Below are positions 22,833-31,600 of a stretch of DNA of 54,155 bases, one piece after another. Each line of letters starts with the position of its first letter. Positions within the stretch are counted from its first letter, which is position 1. Location: the NCBI GenBank assembly GCA_902769585.1, contig CACXPT010000002.1, forward strand, positions 1-54,155, given 5' to 3'. A program made the translations under genes and the position numbers. Source of the DNA: an uncultured bacterium (GTDB lineage: Bacteria; Verrucomicrobiota; Kiritimatiellia; RFP12; UBA1067). The notes beneath the pieces were generated by a model. The model was not told the origin of the DNA. It ran no database searches and saw only the letters and a list, made by a program, of their open reading frames with translations.

Positions 22833-25732
22833 TGTCGGCGGAGGAGTCCAGAAAGGTCATTGGCGGTTTCCGGGTCCTCAAGGACCTGAAGGCGGGCGCA
22901 GGAAGCCAGGGGACGGTCTATCAGGCCGTCTGCGAGTCTCCCCGTTTTCCGTCCGTCGCCGTCGGGGATGTCGTCGCCCTGAAGGTGATGGCGGTTCAGG
23001 ACGATGACGGAGAGGCGTATGCCCGGCTGGAACGGCGCACGGCCGAGCTTGTTGCGCTGGAGCATCCGAACGTCGTCAAGTACCATGGCTGCTTCTGCGA
23101 GAAGGGGCCTTTCAACGACGTGCACGTCATTGTGCTGGAGTTTGTAGAGGGGCGCTCACTGAAGGAGCTCCTCTGCGAATCGCCGTGCGGACTAGGGGCG
23201 GACGAGGCGATGCGCATCGCCTTCGGGATGCTTGATGGCCTCACCTATACTTCGGCCCGTGGCATCGTTCACCGCGATATCAAGCCGGCAAATGTCATCG
23301 TGCGTCCGGACGGCACGCCCAAGCTCATCGACTTCGAGGTCGCGCATCGGGTCGAGGGCACGGCAACGGTCGGCGGCAGCAACATGATCGGCACCTTCGA
23401 CTACATGGCGCCCGATTTCACTGATCCGGAGTTCAGGGGGGACGTCCGCTCGGACATTTTCAGCTTGGGTGTGTGCCTGCACGAGATGCTGACGGGGCGG
23501 ACTCCGTATCGTCGGCAGTCCGGCACGAGCACGCAGGCAAACGTTGCCTTTCTCCAGCGTTGGCTCAAGGTCGGGACGTCGGCGAACCCGCTGCGGGTCA
23601 GTTCGCGCGTGGGCAAGCTGTTGCTCGGCGCACGGGATCTGCTTGAAAACGCGCTTGCACCCGACCGTGAGAAGCGCATTGCCGACTTTCCATCCTTTCG
23701 CAAGGCGCTTGGCCGTGTCCGCTACCGCGAGCTGACACATGCCGGACATACCTGGCGGCTCTTGAGCTATATCGGCCGCGGCGGCTTTGGGGAGGTGTTT
23801 GGCGCGGTAGATTGCGCGACGGGCGGGCGTGTCGCCGTAAAGCATCTGCTAAACGAATCCGGCCTTGACCGTTTCCGTCGCGAAGCGGCGACGATGCGTC
23901 GCGTTTCCGGCGCGGGCTTCCCGCGCTTTATCGACTTTTTCGTGGTGGAGGATGGCGGCACATTCCTCGTCATGGACTATCTGGACGGCATGCCGGGCCA
24001 GTCACTGAAGGACGCATTGCGCGCGGGCCGCGGCGGCGGGTCTGACTCCAGTGCCGTGCTGACGGCGTTCGCTCACTATGCGCGCGCTCTCGCCGGACTT
24101 CATGCGATTGGGGTCGTCCATCGCGATATCAAGCCGGCGAACCTTTATTTCCCGGCCGCGGCGCCGGAACGGGCAGTTGTCATGGATCTAGGCATCGCGC
24201 GTGACGTGTCCGGCACGGCGACCGTCGGCAACGTGCCGGGGACGATTGACTACATGCCGCCCGAATGCGTGACAGGCCAGACGCGTGGAGGCCCTGAGGC
24301 CGACGTCTGGGCGCTTGGGCTTTGCCTCTACGAGGCGCTTGCAGGCAAGCCAGCCTATCCGCGGCTTCCGGAGGGGCCGGCTGCGTTCCAGGCATACTTC
24401 GCGCGAGTGAAGAAAGGCGAGCGGCCGGATTTCTCAGGAGTGGATGGCAAGTCGGAGCTGCGCGGACTTCTGGAGCAGATGTGTACGCTCGATCCTGCCA
24501 GACGCCTGCGAGACATCCGTCTCGTTGAACGTCGGCTGCGCATCGCCAACGGGGAGAACCCCGCCGACTTGCCGCTCCCAGAGACAGATTTCGTTTGGAT
24601 GGAGAAAAACGAAGACGCCGAACTCCTGGAAGGCGTCGATGTTGATTCGGTTTCCGGTGCGACACAGGCAACGGTTTGGGGCGACGCCGATGCGCTGGCC
24701 GCAGTTCGCGCCGAATTCGCCCAAGGCCGGCATGACGGGAAAAAGAATAGGATGACATTCGTCGTTCTGCTGTTCGGGGTTCTTTTGCTGGCCGCTGGAG
24801 GTTTTGGCGCGTGGAAGTATGGGGAGTACCGCAAGGAAGTTGCCATGAAGGAAGCTGCCGAACGGGCGCGCATCGCCGCCGAGGAGGCTAAGCGGAAGGC
24901 CGAAGCCGAGGCCGAGGCGAGACGTAAGGCTGAGGCTGAGGCCGAAGCCAAGCGGCTTGAAGCCGAGAAGAAGGCCGAAGCCGAGCGCCGTGCGCGCGAG
25001 GAGGCCGCCGCCAAGGCTAGGGCCGCTGCCGAGAAGGCCGAAGCCGAGCGCCGTGCGCGCGAGGAGGCCGCCGCCAAGGCCATGGCCGCTGCCGAGAAGG
25101 CCGAAGCCGAGCGCCGTGCGCGCGAGGAGGCCGCCGCCAAGGCCAAGGCCGCCGCCGAGAAGGCCGAAGCCGAACGCCGTGCGCGCGAAGAAGCCGCCGC
25201 CAAGGCCAAGGCCGCCGCCGAGAAGGCCGAAGCCTCGCGTCGTGCGCGCGAGGAGGCCGCCGCCAAGGCCAAGGCCGCCGCCGAGAAGGCCGAAGCCGAG
25301 CGCCGTGCGCGCGAGGAGGCCGCCGCCAAGGCCAAGGCCGCCGCCGAGAAGGCCGAAGCCGAGCGCCGTGCGCGCGAAGAGGCCGTCGCCAAGGCCGAGA
25401 AGGCCGCCGCCGAGCGTCGTGCACGCGAAGAGACCGCCGCCAAGGCCAAGGCCGCCGCCGAGAAGGCCGCTGCCGAACGTGAACGGAAGGAAAAGGAGGC
25501 TTTGGCGCGCGAGATAGACGCGGACGCCGAACGCGAGCGGCGTACGAAGATCAAACAACTTGACGATGCCTTTGCGGCCTACACGTTGGACTATCACAAG
25601 CGGCTAGACGAGGCGCTGAAGCCCGGTGCGCGCACAGATCCGGTTTCGCTGCAGCAGGAGTATCTCCTGAAGAAGCGTGCCTACAAGGAGGCTCGTAAGA
25701 AACTGGAGGAGAAATTGGAGGGAAGAAAATGA
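22832..25732 (+). CDS. Tandem-kinase membrane receptor 1 (two Hanks-type kinase domains plus coiled coil)
   Basis: The 966-residue protein has two protein kinase domains in the cytoplasm. Domain A (about 10-295) has GAGSQGTVY, VALK, HRDIKPANV but DFE in place of DFG and APD in place of APE. Domain B (about 305-570) has GRGGFGEVF, VAVK, HRDIKPANL and DLG. A transmembrane helix follows (about 641-662). The region after it is a highly charged coiled coil built from about seven copies of a 21-residue unit (ERRAREEAAAKAKAAAEKAEA), then a short C-terminal domain. A linker with ATQATVW just before the helix could be a phosphosite. It is co-transcribed with the PP2C phosphatase gene, which overlaps its stop (ATGA at 25729). 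Confidence 0.9.
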   Translation: MSAEESRKVIGGFRVLKDLKAGAGSQGTVYQAVCESPRFPSVAVGDVVALKVMAVQDDDGEAYARLERRTAELVALEHPNVVKYHGCFCEKGPFNDVHVIVLEFVEGRSLKELLCESPCGLGADEAMRIAFGMLDGLTYTSARGIVHRDIKPANVIVRPDGTPKLIDFEVAHRVEGTATVGGSNMIGTFDYMAPDFTDPEFRGDVRSDIFSLGVCLHEMLTGRTPYRRQSGTSTQANVAFLQRWLKVGTSANPLRVSSRVGKLLLGARDLLENALAPDREKRIADFPSFRKALGRVRYRELTHAGHTWRLLSYIGRGGFGEVFGAVDCATGGRVAVKHLLNESGLDRFRREAATMRRVSGAGFPRFIDFFVVEDGGTFLVMDYLDGMPGQSLKDALRAGRGGGSDSSAVLTAFAHYARALAGLHAIGVVHRDIKPANLYFPAAAPERAVVMDLGIARDVSGTATVGNVPGTIDYMPPECVTGQTRGGPEADVWALGLCLYEALAGKPAYPRLPEGPAAFQAYFARVKKGERPDFSGVDGKSELRGLLEQMCTLDPARRLRDIRLVERRLRIANGENPADLPLPETDFVWMEKNEDAELLEGVDVDSVSGATQATVWGDADALAAVRAEFAQGRHDGKKNRMTFVVLLFGVLLLAAGGFGAWKYGEYRKEVAMKEAAERARIAAEEAKRKAEAEAEARRKAEAEAEAKRLEAEKKAEAERRAREEAAAKARAAAEKAEAERRAREEAAAKAMAAAEKAEAERRAREEAAAKAKAAAEKAEAERRAREEAAAKAKAAAEKAEASRRAREEAAAKAKAAAEKAEAERRAREEAAAKAKAAAEKAEAERRAREEAVAKAEKAAAERRAREETAAKAKAAAEKAAAERERKEKEALAREIDADAERERRTKIKQLDDAFAAYTLDYHKRLDEALKPGARTDPVSLQQEYLLKKRAYKEARKKLEEKLEGRK
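24980..25480 (+). repeat. 63-bp in-frame tandem repeat encoding a coiled coil
   Basis: About seven copies of a 63-bp unit, most with near-identical DNA (GCCGAGCGCCGTGCGCGCGA begins the first), encode 21-residue, Ala/Glu/Lys/Arg-rich repeats in kinase receptor 1. The last copies are degenerate or shortened. Such identity predicts copy-number variation between strains. Confidence 0.95.
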
Positions 25733-27411
25733 CTCCTTTTGCACATCTGAAGCACGCCGCATTGAGCGATGTCGGCAAAAAGCGGAAGAACAACGAGGAC
25801 GCGTTTGGGACGTTTCCTGAAGCGGGTCTCTTTTGCGTCGCAGACGGCATGGGCGGCGGCGACGACGGCGAAATCGCATCTGCTGCCGTTGTCAGGGCAG
25901 TCGAAGAACTCGCGGTACGGATGAAGCCGGACGAGTCGGGCGGCGTCTGCGCCGACGATGTCCGTAGCGGACTGGCGGATACCCTCTCGTCGGTCTCGGC
26001 CTGGATCAGCAATCGTGCGCACGAACGCAAGCTTAACGGATGCGGATCGACTTTTGTCGGCGTGGTCTTCGATCCGACGAATCCCGCGCAGGCCGTGGCC
26101 GTCCATGCAGGCGACAGTCGGCTTTATCTTCTGCACGGACACTCCATCCGCCAGATAACGCGCGACCACTCGGTGGCGGAGCTGATGGGCGAGAAGGACG
26201 AAAGCAAGGTCAACCCGATGTTCCGCAGCATGGTCGTCAACGGCATCGGCATCCGCGACAAGGCCGACCCTGAGTTTACGCCTTTCAAGGTCGCACCCGG
26301 CGACCGCGTGCTACTCTGCAGCGACGGGCTCTCCAGAATGGTTCCCGACAAGCGCATCGCCTCCATCGTCCGTGCCGAAGAATCGCCTGACAAGGCGGTC
26401 GCCGCGCTCATCGCCGCTGCACTCGATGCGGGCGGCGTGGACAACGTGACGGCCGTTCTTGTGCAGGTTGGCGAACTGCCGCCTCCAATGACGCCACGCA
26501 AGCCAGCTCCCGCACCCAAACCCCCGGAGGAGGAAGAGACCGAGGATGGCGATGGCACGACATCGTCCCGCGATACGGGTAAGACGGACGAGACCCGCAC
26601 ATGCGCAACACAGCTTCCGGGCATTGCGGAGGAGGAGGCATTCGGCAGTGAGATTCCGAAGCCGGCGGACGAGTCCTCCGCGGCTAAATCTTCGAGGCAT
26701 CGTCTACCCAGATGGGTTGTGGGGCTCGGGTTGTCCGCCTTTATTGCCGCAATTGTTGGTGGTGTTGTGCTGGTCTGTTGTCAGCGCCGAAGTGACAGCC
26801 GCCTGTCGGACGTAAAAGAGGCGCTTTCTCACGCCGAGACGACTGTCACCAACGAGCCGACTGCGCCGGTTGAGGCACCTGCGACCGCGAAGCCCCCAGC
26901 GATCGCGACACCGCCAGCCCCCATTGTCGTGCCAGAGACCTCTCAGCCGCCCGCCTTGACAGCGAAATCCCTGGAGAAACCGAAAGTTACGGTTGACGCG
27001 CCCGTCAAGCCGTCTGCGTCGACGAATGCACCTCCTGTCTGTTCAGCCGAATTTATCGCCGCATGCGGCGATGATTCGGCGCATGCGTTCGTCAGGGTCC
27101 TGCGGCGTCTTTTGCCGCGCGAGGACAGGACTTCCGATTTCTTGGAAGAAAGCGAACGCTTCCTGAAAAGCGCCAGGAAACTCGCCCTGACGCGCGGCGG
27201 TCGCGAGGCAGAGGCTGCGGCAGTCGATTTGCGGGTTCTGCTGTTGAACGCCGAGGCTGCGCGTTCGGCATCGGTTTTACGGAAGGCGGACGCCGCCGCG
27301 AAATCAGTTCTGTCCGCATGGGATGACGTGCTGAAAGGCGATCCGGCGGCTGCGGCAACTCAAACGTCCTGCGCACGGCTTATGAGGGCCCTCAAGGATT
27401 TGCATGAGTGA
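25729..27411 (+). CDS. Membrane-anchored PP2C-type protein phosphatase
   Basis: The 560-residue protein has an N-terminal PPM/PP2C domain (about 5-250). It carries the metal motifs SDVGKKRKNNEDAF, CVADGMGGGDDGE, VAVHAGDSRLYLL, TRDHSVAELMGE, LLCSDGLSRMV and GGVDNVTAVLVQV. It should remove phosphate from Ser/Thr targets of the neighbouring kinases. A Pro/Glu/Thr-rich linker containing TRTCATQLPG (a possible phosphosite) leads to one transmembrane helix (about 328-348), then a Pro/Ala-rich extracytoplasmic stretch and a helical C-terminal domain. Many PP2C proteins near secretion systems are soluble, so the added periplasmic part is unusual. Overlapping starts and stops couple it to kinase genes on both sides. 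Confidence 0.92.
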   Translation: MTPFAHLKHAALSDVGKKRKNNEDAFGTFPEAGLFCVADGMGGGDDGEIASAAVVRAVEELAVRMKPDESGGVCADDVRSGLADTLSSVSAWISNRAHERKLNGCGSTFVGVVFDPTNPAQAVAVHAGDSRLYLLHGHSIRQITRDHSVAELMGEKDESKVNPMFRSMVVNGIGIRDKADPEFTPFKVAPGDRVLLCSDGLSRMVPDKRIASIVRAEESPDKAVAALIAAALDAGGVDNVTAVLVQVGELPPPMTPRKPAPAPKPPEEEETEDGDGTTSSRDTGKTDETRTCATQLPGIAEEEAFGSEIPKPADESSAAKSSRHRLPRWVVGLGLSAFIAAIVGGVVLVCCQRRSDSRLSDVKEALSHAETTVTNEPTAPVEAPATAKPPAIATPPAPIVVPETSQPPALTAKSLEKPKVTVDAPVKPSASTNAPPVCSAEFIAACGDDSAHAFVRVLRRLLPREDRTSDFLEESERFLKSARKLALTRGGREAEAAAVDLRVLLLNAEAARSASVLRKADAAAKSVLSAWDDVLKGDPAAAATQTSCARLMRALKDLHE

Positions 27412-30400
27412 TGGGTAACGGGGCAGAGCGACGACTTGGCGTCTTTCGGGTGGAGACCGGCGAAGGCAGGTCCGGAAGCCAAGGTTCCGTCTATCGCGCC
27501 GTCTGCGAGGGGAACTTCCCTGGCGTCGCGGTCGGCGATACAGTGGCGCTCAAGGCCATGCCGTCCGAAGACGCCCCGGATGCCTACTCGCGTTTTGAGC
27601 GCCGCATTGCCAAGTTGGCGTCGCTCCAGGGCGATCATGTCGTGCGCTATCGCGGAAGCTTCTCCGTTGTAGGGCCGTTTCAGTCGTTGAACGTGGCGGT
27701 GATGGAGTGGCTGGAGGGCTGGACGCTCAAGGACATGCTGGCGCGCGAACCGGGCGGGATCGACGCCGACGAGGCGCTGCGGATCGTGGACGGCATCCTC
27801 GCGGGCCTGGCAGACGTGCACGCGGCGGGGCTTGTCCATCGCGACCTGAAGCCAGGAAACGTCTTTCTCGGACGCGACGGATCCGTGAAGCTGATCGACT
27901 TTGAACTTGCGCACCGCACATCTGCCGAGTCACACTCGTCCACGGGCGGTTTCGCCGGTACGTTCGACTACATGGCTCCCGAGTTTGCAGCCCCGGCATT
28001 TCACGGTTCGCCGGCCAGCGACGTGTTTTCCGTCGGGGTCGTCCTTCACGAGATGCTGACAGGCCAGCTTCCTTATACGCGCAAGGCGGAAAAGGGAGAG
28101 CAGGCAGACTTCGCGTTCCTTTCCCGCTGGAGCCAGCGCAAGGAGGGCCTTTGCGCGATCTGCATCAGAGCCGCCGCCAGGCGAGTTCTTTCGCACGCCG
28201 ACGAAGTTCTGCTCAAGGCGCTGTCTGAAGAGCCGGAGACCCGTTATCCCGATGCTGCGGCGTTTCGCGACGCCTTGAGGCAGATTCGCTATCGTGAGGT
28301 GCGAAGCGCGTCGGACGCCTACCGGCTGCTGCGGCTGGTGGGCGAGGGTGGATTCGGCTGCGTCTACAAGGCGCGTTCGCGTGCCACTGGACGGTTTGTT
28401 GCCGTCAAGCAGCTCAAGCGTCCCGAGTTCGGAGACAGGTTCCGCCGCGAGGCGCGTGTCATGCAGCGGCTGGACGACCCGGCGTTCGTGCGCTTCGTGG
28501 ACTATTTCGAGACGCGAGACGTGGCTGCGGTCGGTGCCTTCATTGTAATGGATTTCCTTCCAGGAATGCCTGGCGCTTCGTTGCGTGACGCGATTCGCCG
28601 GGCGGAAGGCTCACCGTTGCCGTTTCACGATGTGATCGAAGCGTTCGGGCGTTATGCGCGCGCGTTGGCGCTCTTGCACAGGCTGCGCATTTATCACCGC
28701 GACATTAAGCCGTCGAATCTCTACTATCCCGCATCAGAGCCGGCACGGGCTGCGATTATGGATCTCGGCATTGCCCGTGACGTGAGCGGAACCGCCACAA
28801 CGGGGCAGGTGCCAGGCACGCTCGACTACATGCCTCCGGAGGTCGTCATCGGCGGTAGCCGCGGCGACGCAGGGATGGACATCTACGCATTGGGCCTTTG
28901 CCTGTACGAGGCGATATCCGGCCGCACGGGATATCCGCGGCTGCCGACGGGCCCACGGGCATTCTCGGAGTTCTACGAACGTGCGCGCTCCAAGCGTCCG
29001 CCTTCATTCGATTCCCCTGTTGTCCGGCGACGCCCCTTGCTGCATGCGCTACTTCGGGACATGACGGCGCTCGATCCACGTGAACGGCTGCAGAACGCTG
29101 AAGTGTTGCGGCGTCGCCTGGCGGCCGTGACGAGGGAGGTTCCGGTCTCCGGCGACATGCCAGCCACTACGGCCTGTATACCCTCGGCGCCACCTTCAAG
29201 GACTGATTCGCCGACAGGCGCGACGTCTCATGGCCTGAAGCCCGTCCCTCCCAAGTCCTCTCCACATCGTTTGCCGACATGGAAGCCGTTGGCGTGGATT
29301 GCAGCGGCAGTCGCCGTTTTGATCCTGGCCTTTGTGGGAAAAGATGTCGTTGCCCGCAAGGTGGCTGGGTTCCAAGAGTGGATGAAGAACAAGAATACCG
29401 AAGAAATCTGGAAAGTGAAAGAGGTCGAGGATGAGCAGCAACGGAAGGACGCCTCTAAACAGGCGGACGCCGTCTTGAGACTTTTCGAGACGGACTCCGT
29501 CACTGCGACCGTCGCCGATGCGGAAGCCAGCAAGTGGGTGCTCGCTTGGCGGGACAAGCCTGCGGTGGCCAATGTAGTCGTTGTCAAAACGAACGAATTC
29601 GCCCGTGCCTACGTGGCGCGCCGCAAGCGCGATGCCGCAGAAGCCGCCGCAAGACGTTTGCGTGATGCAACAGATGGGGCCAATAAGATTGTCGAGGCGT
29701 GCCGAGGAACAAATGTTACGGCGGATGTCTGCAAAAAGCGGATTGCATCTTGGCGCGAAGAGTGGCGTGGCGAAATCGCCGCAGAGGACTTTTCCAGAAT
29801 TGAAGATTCAATGTCATCCGAGTATGCCGCCCGCATAAACCGGGATGCGTGCGAAAAGGCGGAGCAGGAGCGAGAGAAAATGCTCCAGCAGCGTCGCCGT
29901 GATTTGGCGGCGAAGGCTGTTGAGGCGGCGGTTCGCGTGGAGGCTGGCTATGTGGACGCCAAAACGCCGATAGACCGCGCGGACGCCGCATATGTGGCGT
30001 GGCAGGGCGAATGGCGCGAAGTCCTAGACATGCAGTCGGTGGCAGGTGCCGACAAGAGGATCGCCGCTGCGCGTAGACGCCGCGAGGGCGAGGAGGCCGG
30101 CGTCAAGGTCGTCGCCGAGTGCGGCCGCTACTTGGACAACATCATGCTCGTCGGCCCAGAGCACGTCGGGAACTGGCGAGGTCTCGTCCGCCAGGCGGAG
30201 ATCGCCCTGCAGCAGGCGGAGGCCGAACGGCGTATAGGTTCCGCGCAGGCCGAAGCACTACGCCGCCGGATAGAAAGCTGCGGCAAGTGGACAGTCGGAG
30301 TGATCGACAACAAGACCGACCGCACCGTAGAGTTCGGAGGGCAGATAATAGGTGCGGTATCTGTCGCGACCGTCGTGTTCACGAACGGCTATCCCGTCGG

Positions 30401-31577
30401 AGCGTCGCTCACGAGCGAGGGCTGTGAGCCGATTCATGTGCGGGAGGAGCGTTTCGCATCCCGCGTATTTACCGTGATGCCGCGCGACTTTGAGGAGCGC
30501 GTGTGCGAAACAAAAGCGACCGTGCCGGATATTTCGGACGGCATCCTGTGCCTTGTCGACGGGATCAAGCGGACGGCCGGGGTGATTTCGTTGCGGCGCG
30601 GCCAGCATGTTGTGCGCTACTACCGTCCGGAGCAGACGTATCCCGATGTCAGGGACTATGAGCCGAAGGAATACTCATTCGAGACGCGCCTGTCCGAGAC
30701 GGTCAAAGTCCCGCCTCCTGTCGGCGAGTGGTCGTTCTCGGCCGACTTCAAGGCCGCTCGGAGGAATGCGGAACTAATCGCGAGTGCCCGCGAACTTGAG
30801 TCGAAATGCCGTCGGCTTCTTCAGGCGCTTCCCGTCGAGACGCGCCGTGCCCGGCTTGAGGAGGTGCATACCCTGCTTGCGGACTGGAAGGCCCCGTCCA
30901 CATTGGCCGCCCTTGGCGTCGGGACTGAAAAGGCGCTCCGGGCGGAGTATGATGCCGAACGACTACGCGTGCGCGGACACGTGCGCAATGAGACGCCGCT
31001 TGCGGTCACCGTTTTGACAGATGCAGATCCTGTCGCCGTGCCGCCCGGAGAGACGCGTCTTGTGACGTTCGAGCGGCGTTGGCCCGCTGACGCGCACATC
31101 GCGGTCGCTGGTTATGAGTTCGTCATGTTGCCGCAGGAGGCTGCGGCGTTTGACGGTGCCACCTTTGTCGTCGGTCCGGAACGCCTCGTGCCGCTGCCGG
31201 TTCGCGTCACCGTCCCGGCGCTCGAGGCTGGTGTCGTCTGCCGTGTGGACGGCATGGATGTAGAAGGTGGAACGGAACTCAGGCCTGGAGTGCACGAGGT
31301 CGTCTATTCAAAGCCTGATTTTGTTTCGCAGAGAATCGCCTTCACGCTACAGGTCGCGAAGCCGATTACGCTGCCAGCGCCTAAGAAAATGGAACCTGGT
31401 GGCGCGTTCAGCGGCCTGGCGGCGGCACTTGATGCGTTTAATTCTGGAGCCGTGGATGCCGCAAAGCAGCTTACTGACAGCATCGGCACGATCGAAGACC
31501 CGAAACGGCGGAGTGAACTTGAAGATCTCAGGCGCGCAATCGAATTGCGCAAGAAGCTGGAGAAGGAGAACATGTAA
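27411..31577 (+). CDS. Tandem-kinase membrane receptor 2 with PEGA-like periplasmic modules
   Basis: This 1,388-residue protein starts at ATG 27411 inside the phosphatase stop. Kinase domain A (about 5-290) has GRSGSQGSVY, VALK, HRDLKPGNV and DFE instead of DFG. Domain B (about 300-560) has GEGGFGCVY, VAVK, HRDIKPSNL and DLG. A transmembrane helix (about 624-643) is followed by a long helical, charged region (about 650-960) and then beta-rich PEGA-like modules with units such as VDG...L-x-PG-H-x-V-x-Y (about 1035-1110 and 1260-1340). PEGA domains are periplasmic and often bind cell-wall or surface components, so this receptor may sense the envelope or the pilus. The TpsB gene starts 23 bases downstream. 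Confidence 0.9.
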   Translation: MGNGAERRLGVFRVETGEGRSGSQGSVYRAVCEGNFPGVAVGDTVALKAMPSEDAPDAYSRFERRIAKLASLQGDHVVRYRGSFSVVGPFQSLNVAVMEWLEGWTLKDMLAREPGGIDADEALRIVDGILAGLADVHAAGLVHRDLKPGNVFLGRDGSVKLIDFELAHRTSAESHSSTGGFAGTFDYMAPEFAAPAFHGSPASDVFSVGVVLHEMLTGQLPYTRKAEKGEQADFAFLSRWSQRKEGLCAICIRAAARRVLSHADEVLLKALSEEPETRYPDAAAFRDALRQIRYREVRSASDAYRLLRLVGEGGFGCVYKARSRATGRFVAVKQLKRPEFGDRFRREARVMQRLDDPAFVRFVDYFETRDVAAVGAFIVMDFLPGMPGASLRDAIRRAEGSPLPFHDVIEAFGRYARALALLHRLRIYHRDIKPSNLYYPASEPARAAIMDLGIARDVSGTATTGQVPGTLDYMPPEVVIGGSRGDAGMDIYALGLCLYEAISGRTGYPRLPTGPRAFSEFYERARSKRPPSFDSPVVRRRPLLHALLRDMTALDPRERLQNAEVLRRRLAAVTREVPVSGDMPATTACIPSAPPSRTDSPTGATSHGLKPVPPKSSPHRLPTWKPLAWIAAAVAVLILAFVGKDVVARKVAGFQEWMKNKNTEEIWKVKEVEDEQQRKDASKQADAVLRLFETDSVTATVADAEASKWVLAWRDKPAVANVVVVKTNEFARAYVARRKRDAAEAAARRLRDATDGANKIVEACRGTNVTADVCKKRIASWREEWRGEIAAEDFSRIEDSMSSEYAARINRDACEKAEQEREKMLQQRRRDLAAKAVEAAVRVEAGYVDAKTPIDRADAAYVAWQGEWREVLDMQSVAGADKRIAAARRRREGEEAGVKVVAECGRYLDNIMLVGPEHVGNWRGLVRQAEIALQQAEAERRIGSAQAEALRRRIESCGKWTVGVIDNKTDRTVEFGGQIIGAVSVATVVFTNGYPVGASLTSEGCEPIHVREERFASRVFTVMPRDFEERVCETKATVPDISDGILCLVDGIKRTAGVISLRRGQHVVRYYRPEQTYPDVRDYEPKEYSFETRLSETVKVPPPVGEWSFSADFKAARRNAELIASARELESKCRRLLQALPVETRRARLEEVHTLLADWKAPSTLAALGVGTEKALRAEYDAERLRVRGHVRNETPLAVTVLTDADPVAVPPGETRLVTFERRWPADAHIAVAGYEFVMLPQEAAAFDGATFVVGPERLVPLPVRVTVPALEAGVVCRVDGMDVEGGTELRPGVHEVVYSKPDFVSQRIAFTLQVAKPITLPAPKKMEPGGAFSGLAAALDAFNSGAVDAAKQLTDSIGTIEDPKRRSELEDLRRAIELRKKLEKENM

Positions 31578-31600
31578 AGAAACGGAAAGAAGGGACCCAA

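Noticed and set aside
24980..25480. Possible CRISPR or minisatellite outside a gene
   Set aside because: The repeat is exactly three-codon periodic (63 bp), contiguous, and part of a kinase reading frame.
24355..25597. Two long minus-strand frames opposite kinase receptor 1
   Set aside because: They mirror the 63-bp coiled-coil repeat and give Ser/Ala- or Gly/Leu-rich low-complexity products; the plus-strand kinase explains the region.
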